Of a stretch of DNA of 64,000 nt, positions 43,701 through 50,689 are shown in pieces (position 1 is the stretch's first letter; the number at the start of each line of letters is the position of its first letter). Origin of the DNA: DASYPQ01 sp036006425. Lineage in GTDB: Bacteria; Planctomycetota; UBA1135; GCA-002686595. The notes beneath the pieces are model-generated. The model ran no database searches, was not told where the DNA came from, and saw only the letters and a list, made by a program, of their open reading frames with translations. The stretch is from positions 248,001 through 312,000 of the forward strand of contig DASYPQ010000022.1 in NCBI GenBank assembly GCA_036006425.1, written 5' to 3'. The position numbers and the translations under genes are program-made.

Positions 43701-44286
43701 GATCCTCGAGTGCAAGGCCGCGTACGGGTACTGGCACTGCATCCCGGAGGGCGACACGCTCGTGCTGCTCGATCCGAAGGACGAATCGAAGGAGGCGGCG
43801 CGGTTCACGTTCCCGCGGCAGGCGGCGAAGGCGCGGCGGTGCCTGACGGATTTCTTCCACGTGCACGACGGGAAGCCGGACGTGGTCGGATTGATGGTCG
43901 TGACGGTCGGACAGAACGCGTCGGACGTCGCGCGGGAGTGGTTCGCCGCGGACAGGTACCAGGACTACCTGCACCTGCACGGGTTGTCGGTGGAGGTGGC
44001 GGAGGGGCTCGCGGAATCCATCCACAAGCAGATGCGCGGAGAGCTCGGGATCGCGGGGGACGACACGCGGGAGATGAAGGAGCTCTTCAAGCAGGGCTAC
44101 CGCGGAAGCCGCTTCAGCTTCGGCTACCCCGCGTGCCCGAATCTCGCCGACCAGGAGATCCTGCTGCGCCTGCTGGGCGCGGAGAAGCTCGGGATCCAGA
44201 TGAGCGACGAGTTCCAGCTGTGGCCGGAGCAGTCGACGTCGGCGCTCGTGTGCCACCATCCGAGCGCGAAGTACTTCACGCTGTAG
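40762..44286 (+). CDS. metH: Cobalamin-dependent methionine synthase
   Basis: A 1174-residue MetH with all modules. The homocysteine domain has zinc ligands in LNCATGP and VGGCCGTTP. The folate domain has FVGERSNANGSKAF and LMIDSTEAPV. The B12 domain has the lower-ligand motif GDVHDIGKN (His728) and GMSGLLVKS. The C-terminal activation domain ends with YRGSRFSFGYPACPNL. It transfers methyl from methyltetrahydrofolate to homocysteine. The start overlaps the arsR-methyltransferase stop (ATGA), so control is shared. A 60-residue Ala/Lys linker separates the B12 and activation domains. Confidence 0.97.
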   Translation: MSASLREAMAERVLVLDGAMGTQIHAADLDLVRDYLGHENCVEVINQTRPEVIQRIHEGYLEVGCDIVETNTFGCNPLVLGEFGIGDRARELNRLAAECARRACERHATPEKPRFVLGSMGPGTKLVTLGHTTYDVLKASYREQARGLVDGGVDGVLVETCQDPLQIKAAVNGVLEARAEAKRDVVLMVSVTMEVTGTMLVGTEMAAAIAILDAYPIDVVGLNCATGPREMGEHVRLLGQTCRKRTLVYPNAGLPQLVDGKPFYPLTPAELADWLSRFVEEDGVNLVGGCCGTTPAHLAAVVKRIGVRAPKPRKPAHQAQVTSIYSAVPLFQDNSILFVGERSNANGSKAFREHLLKGDIEAIVAMGREQVREGSHVLDLCTAYVGRDEVLDMTKAVTRYRSDVPCPLMIDSTEAPVLEAALKLCGGRSIINSINLEDGLERCEKVLPLAKEHGSAVIALTIDEKGMAKTADEKVRIARRIYDICTGDFGLRPEDLLFDVLTFTICTGNEDDRRLGLETLEGIRRVRAELPGVGLILGLSNISFGLNPAARHVLNSVYLHHAQEAGLTAAILHAARIEPLHRIDAKAREIAEDLIFDRRREGYDPLQEYLKLFEGVDVKKKKAAREVPSDVFERLKWRIVEGEKPGLEADLALAMQSKKPLEIINVDLLAGMAVVGDLFGRGEMQLPFVLQSAETMKAAVAYLEPFMEKAAGESRGKIVLATVRGDVHDIGKNLVDIILTNNGYTVFNLGIKQPIQHILDVSREHQPDAIGMSGLLVKSTVIMRENLEEMNRRGVTTPVILGGAALTRAYVEDDCRRIYEGPLYYAQDAFEGLSTIAKIMDGAPKPAARDTKKKDAAEEVQAPESARISAPAKVAALASAVASSVPGRGESRAPMASRAWSKQAEISRDIDYPEAPFLGPRLVEKIDLQSVIPYVNETTLFQFQWGYRRKGKATGPYQEFIKKKVRPIFHDLAKKCAKEKILECKAAYGYWHCIPEGDTLVLLDPKDESKEAARFTFPRQAAKARRCLTDFFHVHDGKPDVVGLMVVTVGQNASDVAREWFAADRYQDYLHLHGLSVEVAEGLAESIHKQMRGELGIAGDDTREMKELFKQGYRGSRFSFGYPACPNLADQEILLRLLGAEKLGIQMSDEFQLWPEQSTSALVCHHPSAKYFTL

Positions 44287-44311
44287 CGATGCGATCGTCG
44301 GAGCGCGCGCG

Positions 44312-44731
44312 CTAGAGCCACTTGTCGCTGATCGACATCCCCGACACGCCCGCCATCCAGTAGGAGATCCACAGCTCGAGCGTGAACATCGCGACGAACA
44401 GGTGCAGAGTCTCTCGACCTCGACTCAGCAGCACGATGCTTCCCACGAGCTGAACCAGGAACACGGCCCATGGCCAGTTGGCTGCAGCCGGACCCTCGTG
44501 CGCGAGGACGCAGCCGAGCCCGAGGATCAGGAGAGTCCCCGCAAGAGGGCAGATCGACCACGGCAAGTCGCGCCCGACCGTGTGCCGTCGTCGACGGATC
44601 GTGCTCCACCAGCAGAGCGCGGTCCAGACTGTGAGGCCCAGAGTGACGGGCCAGACGTAGAGCAGGAAGCTCGACCCCATTTCGGCGAGCCAGAGGAAGT
44701 ACCCACCCATCAGCAGCTCAGCGTCGAACAC
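44312..44731 (-). CDS. Small integral membrane protein
   Basis: A 139-residue protein with about four membrane helices (YFLWLAEMGSSFLLYVWPV, LAGTLLILGLGCVL, WAVFLVQLVGSIVLL, LFVAMFTLELWISYW). No family recognised. Codon usage is less GC-biased than the neighbours, which may mark later acquisition. It is divergent from the next gene. Confidence 0.6.
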   Translation of the reverse strand: MFDAELLMGGYFLWLAEMGSSFLLYVWPVTLGLTVWTALCWWSTIRRRRHTVGRDLPWSICPLAGTLLILGLGCVLAHEGPAAANWPWAVFLVQLVGSIVLLSRGRETLHLFVAMFTLELWISYWMAGVSGMSISDKWL

Positions 44732-44781
44732 CGCCCGATCGATCGCACGGGAAGCCGGCGAGGATTCTACGCTGGGACGCG

Positions 44782-45450
44782 ATGGGCTCGGGGATGGAGA
44801 TCGTCGAAGTCGACCTGCGCGAGGCGGAGCTGGAGGATCTGCTCGTGTTCGTCTTTTCCCACCGCCCCACCGGCAAGGCTCGCGGCTCCAAGGAGTGGTA
44901 TTGGAAGAAGGACTACCGGCTGAGAGTGGATCCCACGCGGCAAGTCGTCCTCATGACCCAGTTGTTCCGCCGGTCGGCGAAGTTGCTGCGGACGTATTCG
45001 GAGACGCAGATCGAGGACGGGTTCTGGTTCCTCATCGGGCCAGCCGGCTCGGACTGGTTCCGCGACCAGCTCTGGAATCGTAGGGTGGCCTGGCATGCTC
45101 GCAGGAACTGCATCGCGAGCATCCCGCATCTCTACACGGGAGTCTTTCGCGCTCCGCTCGGAACGATGTCGCAGATGCTCTGGGATCTGCTCACCGAGGA
45201 CTATCGGTTCGGCAAGCGAATCCCGAAGGGGAATCGCGACGCCCGACGCGTGCAACTCGCGATGCTGCGAGCCCTCGAGGTCCAGCTGAAGCTTCCCCAT
45301 CGTGAAGCCCAAACGGCCGCGCTCCACGGGCTCGGCCACATCGGGATGCCGGAGGCCCGGACGTGCATCCGCAAGTTCTTGAGCAGGAAGAGACTGCCGA
45401 GGAGCCTCGTCTCGTACGCCGAGCAGGCGCTGACCGGAAAGCTGCTCTGA
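44782..45450 (+). CDS. Hypothetical protein with C-terminal HEAT-like repeat
   Basis: A 222-residue soluble protein. The first 150 residues have no recognised domain but are rich in Trp and Arg. The last 60 resemble a HEAT-type unit (REAQTAALHGLGHIGMPEARTCIRKFLSRK). TACGCT at 44768-44773, 8 bases before ATG 44782, could be its -10 box. Like its divergent neighbour it is less GC-biased than most genes here. Confidence 0.65.
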   Translation: MGSGMEIVEVDLREAELEDLLVFVFSHRPTGKARGSKEWYWKKDYRLRVDPTRQVVLMTQLFRRSAKLLRTYSETQIEDGFWFLIGPAGSDWFRDQLWNRRVAWHARRNCIASIPHLYTGVFRAPLGTMSQMLWDLLTEDYRFGKRIPKGNRDARRVQLAMLRALEVQLKLPHREAQTAALHGLGHIGMPEARTCIRKFLSRKRLPRSLVSYAEQALTGKLL

Positions 45451-45492
45451 GCCGCCGGAAACCTCCCTCCGTTCTGCGGTGTCTCTTGGGCG

Positions 45493-46350
45493 ATGAACCC
45501 CGAAGTCCTCGTCGCGGTCGACTGGTCGGGCGCTCGATCCGGCGCCCGGCGCGCGCTCTGGCTCGCTGAGATCCGAGAGGCTCGACTCCGTCGCCTCGAG
45601 TGCGGGCGCGATCGCGAGGAGCTGATCGCGCATCTCGTCGCGCTCGCCGCGCGCGAGCCGCGTCTCGTCGTCGGTCTCGACTTCGCCTTCTCCTTCCCCG
45701 CGTGGTTCCTGCACGCGCACGGCGTCGCGACCGCGCCCGAGGCGTGGGAGCTTGCGCGTCGCGAGGGCGAGACCTGGCTCGCGCGCTGCGAGCCTCCGTT
45801 CTGGGGGCGCCGCGCGCGTCCGCGGCCGGACCTTCCCCCCGACAACTCCTCCTTCCGCGTCACCGAGAGCGAACGCCTCCCCGTCCGCGGCATCGGTCCG
45901 AAGTCCGTCTTCCAGATCGCCGGCACGGGCTCCGTCGGCACCGGATCCATCCGCGGCATGCCGAAGCTCCGCGAGCTCTCCGACGCGGGCTTCTCGATCT
46001 GGCCGTTCGATCCTCCGCGTCTCCCGATGGCGATCGAGATCTACCCGCGCTGGCTCACGGGGCGCGTCCGAAAGACGAACGAAGTGTCGCGGCGACTCCA
46101 CCTCGCCGTCCACGCGGCGTACGACGACCCCGCACTCGTCGAGCTCGCGGCCTCGAGCGAGCACGCGTTCGACGCGGCCGCTTCGGCGATCGCGATGGGA
46201 CTCCATCGCGGTAGCTTCCTCGAGCTCCCTCGCGCGGACGATCCCGTCGTCCTCGCCGAGGGGAGGATCTGGACCCCTACTTCTCCGCCACGTACGGGCG
46301 CAGGAACTCCGCCAGCGCCTCGCCCGCCATCCGGTTCCCGCGCACGTTGA
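45493..46350 (+). CDS. DUF429 family protein (RNase H-like fold)
   Basis: A 285-residue protein of the DUF429 family: VAVDWSGARSGARRALWLA at the start, LVVGLDFAFSFPAWFL in the middle, AIEIYPRWLTGRV and EHAFDAAASAIAMGLH near the end. These follow a predicted RNase H-like nuclease fold with several Asp/Glu. The last 25 residues (TPTSPPRTGAGTPPAPRP) are low-complexity and read over the end of the convergent SGNH gene for 74 bases. Confidence 0.8.
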   Translation: MNPEVLVAVDWSGARSGARRALWLAEIREARLRRLECGRDREELIAHLVALAAREPRLVVGLDFAFSFPAWFLHAHGVATAPEAWELARREGETWLARCEPPFWGRRARPRPDLPPDNSSFRVTESERLPVRGIGPKSVFQIAGTGSVGTGSIRGMPKLRELSDAGFSIWPFDPPRLPMAIEIYPRWLTGRVRKTNEVSRRLHLAVHAAYDDPALVELAASSEHAFDAAASAIAMGLHRGSFLELPRADDPVVLAEGRIWTPTSPPRTGAGTPPAPRPPSGSRAR

Positions 46351-47770
46351 AGTGCGTGTCGCGCAGCTTGTAGAGGTGCCGCTGGCCATCCTCGAGCGGC
46401 GGCACCGCGCGGGCGAGCGGAAGGAGGTCCAGGCACGGGATCCCCTGCTCGGCGAACCACGGCAGCAGGAGCGTCTGCGCGCGGTCGCGGTCGAACCGTT
46501 CCGCCGGCGCGGAGCGCTCGATCTGCGCCCAGAGCGGGTCGTCGACCTGGAACTCGTCCGGGATCAGCATCACCGCGAGCTTCGTCGATCCCGCTGCACG
46601 CTGGATGTCGAGCATCGCCTCGTGGAAAGGCGCCAGCGCAGCCGGAGTCAGCCCGCTCAGCTGCTCCGCCCGAGTCGATTCGATCATCAGGAAGTTGGCT
46701 TCCGAGTACGATCCGATCTCGAGCAGCGGGTTCTCGATCCAGGGGAAGAGCTGCTCGAGTTCGGATTTTCCGGGCGCGATCCCGGCCTCGAAGGTCTCCG
46801 TCGCGAGCCGTCGCCGTTCCTCGCCGATGCGGCGGAGTCGCCCGGGCAGCACGCACGCGATCACGTGGTTGCGGTCGAACCAGGAATCCATGCGCTCCCG
46901 CCACATGTCGAGAGGCGGCAAGTCGAACAGCAGATCGTTGCCGACGAAGACGTCGATCACGACGACGTCCGGAGCGAGCGGCAGCGCCTCTTCGACGAGC
47001 ATCTGCAAGTACTCGCGCGGACCGACTCCGATGATCCCCATGTTGTAGACCGGGCATCCGAGCAGCGGTTCGCACACGGTCGTGAAGTGATAGGGATGCG
47101 GAACGACCCCGACGCTGAACGAATCGCCGATCGTGATCGCAAGGTGCTCGCCGGGAGCCTTGCGACGGAACTCGGTGTCGAAGTGCCCGCCCCGGTTGCA
47201 GGGAAAGCCCATGAGGATCTGCCCCGGCTTCATGCGCCATTCCGCGATCACCTGTCGCGGCGGATCGCCCGCGCGCGCCAGGATCTCCGTCGGGTGCACG
47301 GCGACGATCGCGCGCAGCGTGAGCTCGAGCAACACCGCGGAGGCGCACAGGGTCGAGATCGAGAAGTCCAGCGCGCGGCGCAGGCCGCTCGGGAGGCGCG
47401 CGAGGACCCGCTCGAGGGCGACCACGCATCCCCACGCGCCGAACACGATGCTCGCGACGATCTCGAGCCAGATGCGCTCGGGAGGCTGGACCCTCCACAA
47501 GCAGTACGCCCATCCGAGGACGCCGACGACGAACAGCGCGCGCACGGGAGCCAGCGGCCGCGAGCGACGTTCCCCTCGGCGCATCCGCGCGACTTCCCGC
47601 ACGAGAATCCACACGAGCAGCGCCACGGTGAGCAGGAGCGAGGCGACGAGCGGGATGAAGGTCGGTCCCAGGATCACCCGCAACGGCACGCGATTTCCGG
47701 ACACCCGCACGAGGGCGTGGATGCTGGCGAGGACTCCGAGAAGCGCGAGGAAGACGGTGGATCCGGCCAT
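46277..47770 (-). CDS. Membrane SGNH/GDSL hydrolase
   Basis: A 497-residue protein. Five or so membrane helices fill the first 170 residues. The periplasmic SGNH domain has the Ser motif ITIGDSFSVGVVPH, a glycine loop (YNMGIIGVGPREY), NDL and the C-terminal Asp/His pair in KLRDTHFNVRGN. It likely hydrolyses acetyl or other esters on a surface glycan. It starts 1 base after the HEAT lipoprotein stop. Its C-terminus matches a decayed fragment at 49296-49423. Confidence 0.82.
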   Translation of the reverse strand: MAGSTVFLALLGVLASIHALVRVSGNRVPLRVILGPTFIPLVASLLLTVALLVWILVREVARMRRGERRSRPLAPVRALFVVGVLGWAYCLWRVQPPERIWLEIVASIVFGAWGCVVALERVLARLPSGLRRALDFSISTLCASAVLLELTLRAIVAVHPTEILARAGDPPRQVIAEWRMKPGQILMGFPCNRGGHFDTEFRRKAPGEHLAITIGDSFSVGVVPHPYHFTTVCEPLLGCPVYNMGIIGVGPREYLQMLVEEALPLAPDVVVIDVFVGNDLLFDLPPLDMWRERMDSWFDRNHVIACVLPGRLRRIGEERRRLATETFEAGIAPGKSELEQLFPWIENPLLEIGSYSEANFLMIESTRAEQLSGLTPAALAPFHEAMLDIQRAAGSTKLAVMLIPDEFQVDDPLWAQIERSAPAERFDRDRAQTLLLPWFAEQGIPCLDLLPLARAVPPLEDGQRHLYKLRDTHFNVRGNRMAGEALAEFLRPYVAEK

Positions 47771-47771
47771 G

Positions 47772-48926
47772 TCAGCGCTTCGAAGCCGCGTCCAGGGTGA
47801 TGAGCACGAGTCCGAGGTTTGCTGCGACGCGCGCGCCCTCGTGGCGGTCGCGGGTCGCGCGCGTGAGGAGCGGCACGGCGGCAGCGCCGTCGACTCCGAT
47901 GCGCCCGAGCTCGATCGCGGCGAGGCCGCGTGCGACCGGTTGGTCCATCAACGTCAGGTCGAGCATCAGCTCGGAGACGCGCTGCGCACCGGCGCCTCTC
48001 GCGCGCGGGAGAAAGGAACTCCGGACGACGATGCGGACGAGGTTGTCGCGCGCGAATCGCGCCCGCTCGGGCCCGCGCATCCCCGCGCGATCGACGAGCG
48101 CCGGCAGAGCCGCCTCGCCGATCCATTGGATCTCGCGCGCGGCATTCTCCCGCTCCTCAGGCTTCTGCGCCGCTGCGCGCAGGATCAGGATCTTCACGAC
48201 GGCGCTTCCGGCCGCGCTCCGGACCGCCGGCGAGGGATCGAGGAGCGCCGCGCGCAGCGGCTCGAGGACGTCGCCGCCGTCGGGCCGGATGCTCGCGAGG
48301 CTCTCCGCAGCAGCGCGCGCGCATTCGGGATCCCGTCCCTGGAGCGACTGGATCAGCAGGGGCACGGCCCGTCGCGCCGCGGGTCCGAGTCGGCCCAGGA
48401 GCTCCGCGGCACCGCGCCGCACGGCGAGGTCGGGATCGGATTCGAGCGTGCGAACGAGCGGATCCACGGCCGGGGCACCGATGCGCTGGAGGACGAGGTC
48501 GACGTGCGATGCCGCCGCGATCTCAGGTTCGCGCATCGCCGCGAGCATCGCAGGCACCGCCGGCGCGCCGGCATCGGAGAGCGCCTCGACGAGCGCACCC
48601 TGCCTCGCGTCGGAGGGGTGCCAGGCCGTGGCGAGCTGGTGCAGCATCTCCCGCACCGCGAACGGAGCGATGCGCGCGAGAGCCCGGCGCACGTGCGGTC
48701 GGACCGCGGTGTCCGGTCCGTCCAGGACGTCGAGGAGGACCGGGATCGCGGCGTTCGACCGCTCGGGTGCAGCCTCGGAGAGCGCCAGCGCCGCCATGGA
48801 CCGGCTGAATGCGTTTCCGGCGACCAATTCGCGATTCCATTCCGCCTCCGTCTTCGCGCAACCGCACGCGAGAACCAGGCACATCGCGGTGAATCGCTTC
48901 ACGTAAGTCGAACGCCCGATTTGCAT
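47772..48926 (-). CDS. HEAT-repeat lipoprotein
   Basis: A 384-residue lipoprotein (LVLACGC) made mostly of HEAT repeats: AAIPVLLDVLDGPDTAVRPHV, AVDPLVRTLESDPDLAVRRGA, AVPLLIQSLQGRDPECARAAA and VLEPLRAALLDPSPAVRSAA. HEAT solenoids are protein-interaction scaffolds. ATG 48926 was used; GTG 48902 (VKRFTAMCLVLACGC) is an alternative with a cleaner signal peptide. Cotranscribed with the SGNH hydrolase. Confidence 0.78.
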   Translation of the reverse strand: MQIGRSTYVKRFTAMCLVLACGCAKTEAEWNRELVAGNAFSRSMAALALSEAAPERSNAAIPVLLDVLDGPDTAVRPHVRRALARIAPFAVREMLHQLATAWHPSDARQGALVEALSDAGAPAVPAMLAAMREPEIAAASHVDLVLQRIGAPAVDPLVRTLESDPDLAVRRGAAELLGRLGPAARRAVPLLIQSLQGRDPECARAAAESLASIRPDGGDVLEPLRAALLDPSPAVRSAAGSAVVKILILRAAAQKPEERENAAREIQWIGEAALPALVDRAGMRGPERARFARDNLVRIVVRSSFLPRARGAGAQRVSELMLDLTLMDQPVARGLAAIELGRIGVDGAAAVPLLTRATRDRHEGARVAANLGLVLITLDAASKR

Positions 48927-49053
48927 CGCGTCCACCGCCGCAGGATAATCGAAACCGACGAGCGTCGGTGGACGAGGACTCGGCACGCCCTTTCGGCGCG
49001 CACGGGCACGCCGAGCGAACACCTGGAGTGGCGGCGAGACGAGGAGCGTGACG

Positions 49054-49299
49054 ATGGCCGTGAGGAAGCTCGACGTGCGGGGTGCGAAGTCCCCCGTGCC
49101 GACCACGAAAGCGAAGAAGGAGATCGACGCGATGGCGCCGGGCGACATGCTCGAGGTCACCGCGACGGATCCGGGATCCATCCCCGAATTCCAGGGCTGG
49201 GTGAAGACGCACAAGAACGCGCTCCTCAAGGACCAGCGCACGTTCCAGGACGAGACCGGACGCGAAGTCTACGTGCACGTTCTCGAGCGCAAGGGCTAG
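49054..49299 (+). CDS. TusA-like protein lacking the active Cys
   Basis: An 81-residue protein with the TusA/YedF/SirA fold pattern: LDVRGAKSPVPTTKAKKEID at the N-terminus, then GDMLEVTATDPGSIPEFQGWVK and EVYVHVLERK. In sulfur-carrier TusA the N-terminal motif is CPxP and its Cys carries the persulfide; here the position is Ser (TCC codon, SPVP). It therefore cannot carry sulfur in the normal way. GAGGAG at 49041-49046 favours ATG 49054 over GTG 49048. Confidence 0.82.
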   Translation: MAVRKLDVRGAKSPVPTTKAKKEIDAMAPGDMLEVTATDPGSIPEFQGWVKTHKNALLKDQRTFQDETGREVYVHVLERKG

Positions 49300-49423
49300 G
49301 GCTTCCTCGAGAACCGCCGGAGGAACACGGCCAGCGCCTTCCCCGCGCCGCGCGCCGCGCGCCGCGCGCGCTGAAGTGCGTGTCGCGCCGGTGATCGAGG
49401 TGCCGTCGCTTCATCGCGAGCAT
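49296..49423 (-). pseudogene. Remnant of an SGNH hydrolase C-terminus
   Basis: On the minus strand, from ATG-containing MKRRHLDHRRDTHFSARG onward, the reading parallels the end of the intact SGNH gene (QRHLYKLRDTHFNVRGN). After a GC heptamer repeat, the frame shifts and continues as GKALAVFLRRFSRKP to TAG at 49296, matching GEALAEFLRPYVAEK of the intact copy. Nucleotide similarity to 46280-46380 is also visible. No upstream remainder was found, so this is a short, frameshifted relic. Confidence 0.6.
49344..49371 (+). repeat. Short tandem heptamer repeat
   Basis: Three exact copies of CGCGCCG and a partial fourth (CGCGCGC) lie inside the SGNH relic. Copy-number change of a 7-base unit shifts the frame and explains the break in the remnant. 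Confidence 0.7.
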
Positions 49424-49463
49424 CTCATCCTATCGCGCGGGTCGATCCGCTAGCCTCTTCGCC

Positions 49464-50615
49464 GTGGCGGATTCTGCTTCGGGCGAGCTCGCGATCGTGA
49501 TGAGCGGCGGCGGAGCCCGCGCCGCGTACCAGGTGGGACTCCTGCGCTGGCTCGCGCGGGAGCACCCCGACCTGCGGATCCCGATCGTCACCGGCGTCTC
49601 CGCGGGCGCGATCAACGCCGCGTTCCTCGCGAGCCACACGACGAGCTTCCCGCAGCGCGTCGAGCGCCTGACCGAGATGTGGAAGAGCCTGACCGTCGAG
49701 CAGGTGTTCCGCGTCGACACCTTCTCGCTCGCGCGGAACGTGCTCCGGCTCGGCGCGAAGCTGATGTCCGGCGGGAGGCTCGCCGCGCCGCAGACGCACG
49801 CCGCGGTCGACACGAAACCGCTGTGGGACCTGCTCGGCCGCGCGCTGAACGCGGTCGACGGCCGCCTGCCGGGAATCGACGCGAACCTGCGCGACGGCGT
49901 CCTGCGCGCCGTCGCGATCACGACGTCGAGCTACACGACCGGCCAGTCGATCACCTGGGTCCAGGGACGCGACATCGAGCAATGGGAGCGCGCGCACCGT
50001 CGCAGCTTCAACGCGGAGATCACCGTTGCGCACGTCATGGCGTCGTCGGCGCTGCCGATCTTCTTCCCCGCGATCCAGATCGCGAACGACTGGTACGGGG
50101 ACGGCGGCCTGCGGCTGACCGCGCCCCTCTCGCCCGCGGTGCACCTCGGCGCGGACCGGATCCTGGCGATCTCGACGCGGTACGTGCGCGCCGCCGGCGA
50201 GCCGGACGAGCCGGTGACGACGGGCTACCCGCCGCCGGCGCTGATCCTCGGCTCGCTCCTGAACTCGATCTTCCTCGATCAGTTCGACGCCGACGCGCTG
50301 ACGATGCAGCGCGTGAACAACATCCTCGAGGCCGTGCCGGCGATCCGCGAGCGCGGATTCCGTCCACTGCGGCTGCTCGTCATGCGCCCGTCGATGAACC
50401 TCGGTCGCCTCGCGAACGCGTACGAAGTGCAGTTGCCGGGCTCGTTCCGGTTCCTGACGCGCGGCCTCGGCACGAAGGAGACGCGCACGAACGACCTCCT
50501 TTCGCTGCTCATGTTCCAGCCGGACTACCTCGCGCGACTCGTCGAGCTCGGCGAGGCGGATGCGGAAGCGCGCCGCGACGAACTCGACGCGTTCCTTACG
50601 AAGCCGGCGGACTGA
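49464..50615 (+). CDS. Patatin-like phospholipase
   Basis: A 383-residue cytoplasmic patatin. It shows the oxyanion loop MSGGGARAAYQVG, the nucleophile motif GVSAG and the catalytic Asp in YGDGGLR. These enzymes hydrolyse acyl chains from phospholipids or related lipids. GTG 49464 is the start; TAGCCT at 49451-49456 is a possible -10 box 7 bases upstream and there is no Shine-Dalgarno. Confidence 0.88.
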   Translation: MADSASGELAIVMSGGGARAAYQVGLLRWLAREHPDLRIPIVTGVSAGAINAAFLASHTTSFPQRVERLTEMWKSLTVEQVFRVDTFSLARNVLRLGAKLMSGGRLAAPQTHAAVDTKPLWDLLGRALNAVDGRLPGIDANLRDGVLRAVAITTSSYTTGQSITWVQGRDIEQWERAHRRSFNAEITVAHVMASSALPIFFPAIQIANDWYGDGGLRLTAPLSPAVHLGADRILAISTRYVRAAGEPDEPVTTGYPPPALILGSLLNSIFLDQFDADALTMQRVNNILEAVPAIRERGFRPLRLLVMRPSMNLGRLANAYEVQLPGSFRFLTRGLGTKETRTNDLLSLLMFQPDYLARLVELGEADAEARRDELDAFLTKPAD

Positions 50616-50689
50616 GCGGCGCGATCCTTCTGCGCGATCGACCGCGGCGATATCCTGTGCGCCCTCCCAGGACCGCCGGAGCCCGATTC

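Noticed and set aside
40264..44259. A 1331-codon frame antisense to metH
   Set aside because: Composition (Arg, Val, His, Asp in low-complexity runs) is typical of a GC-codon shadow; metH on the other strand is beyond doubt.
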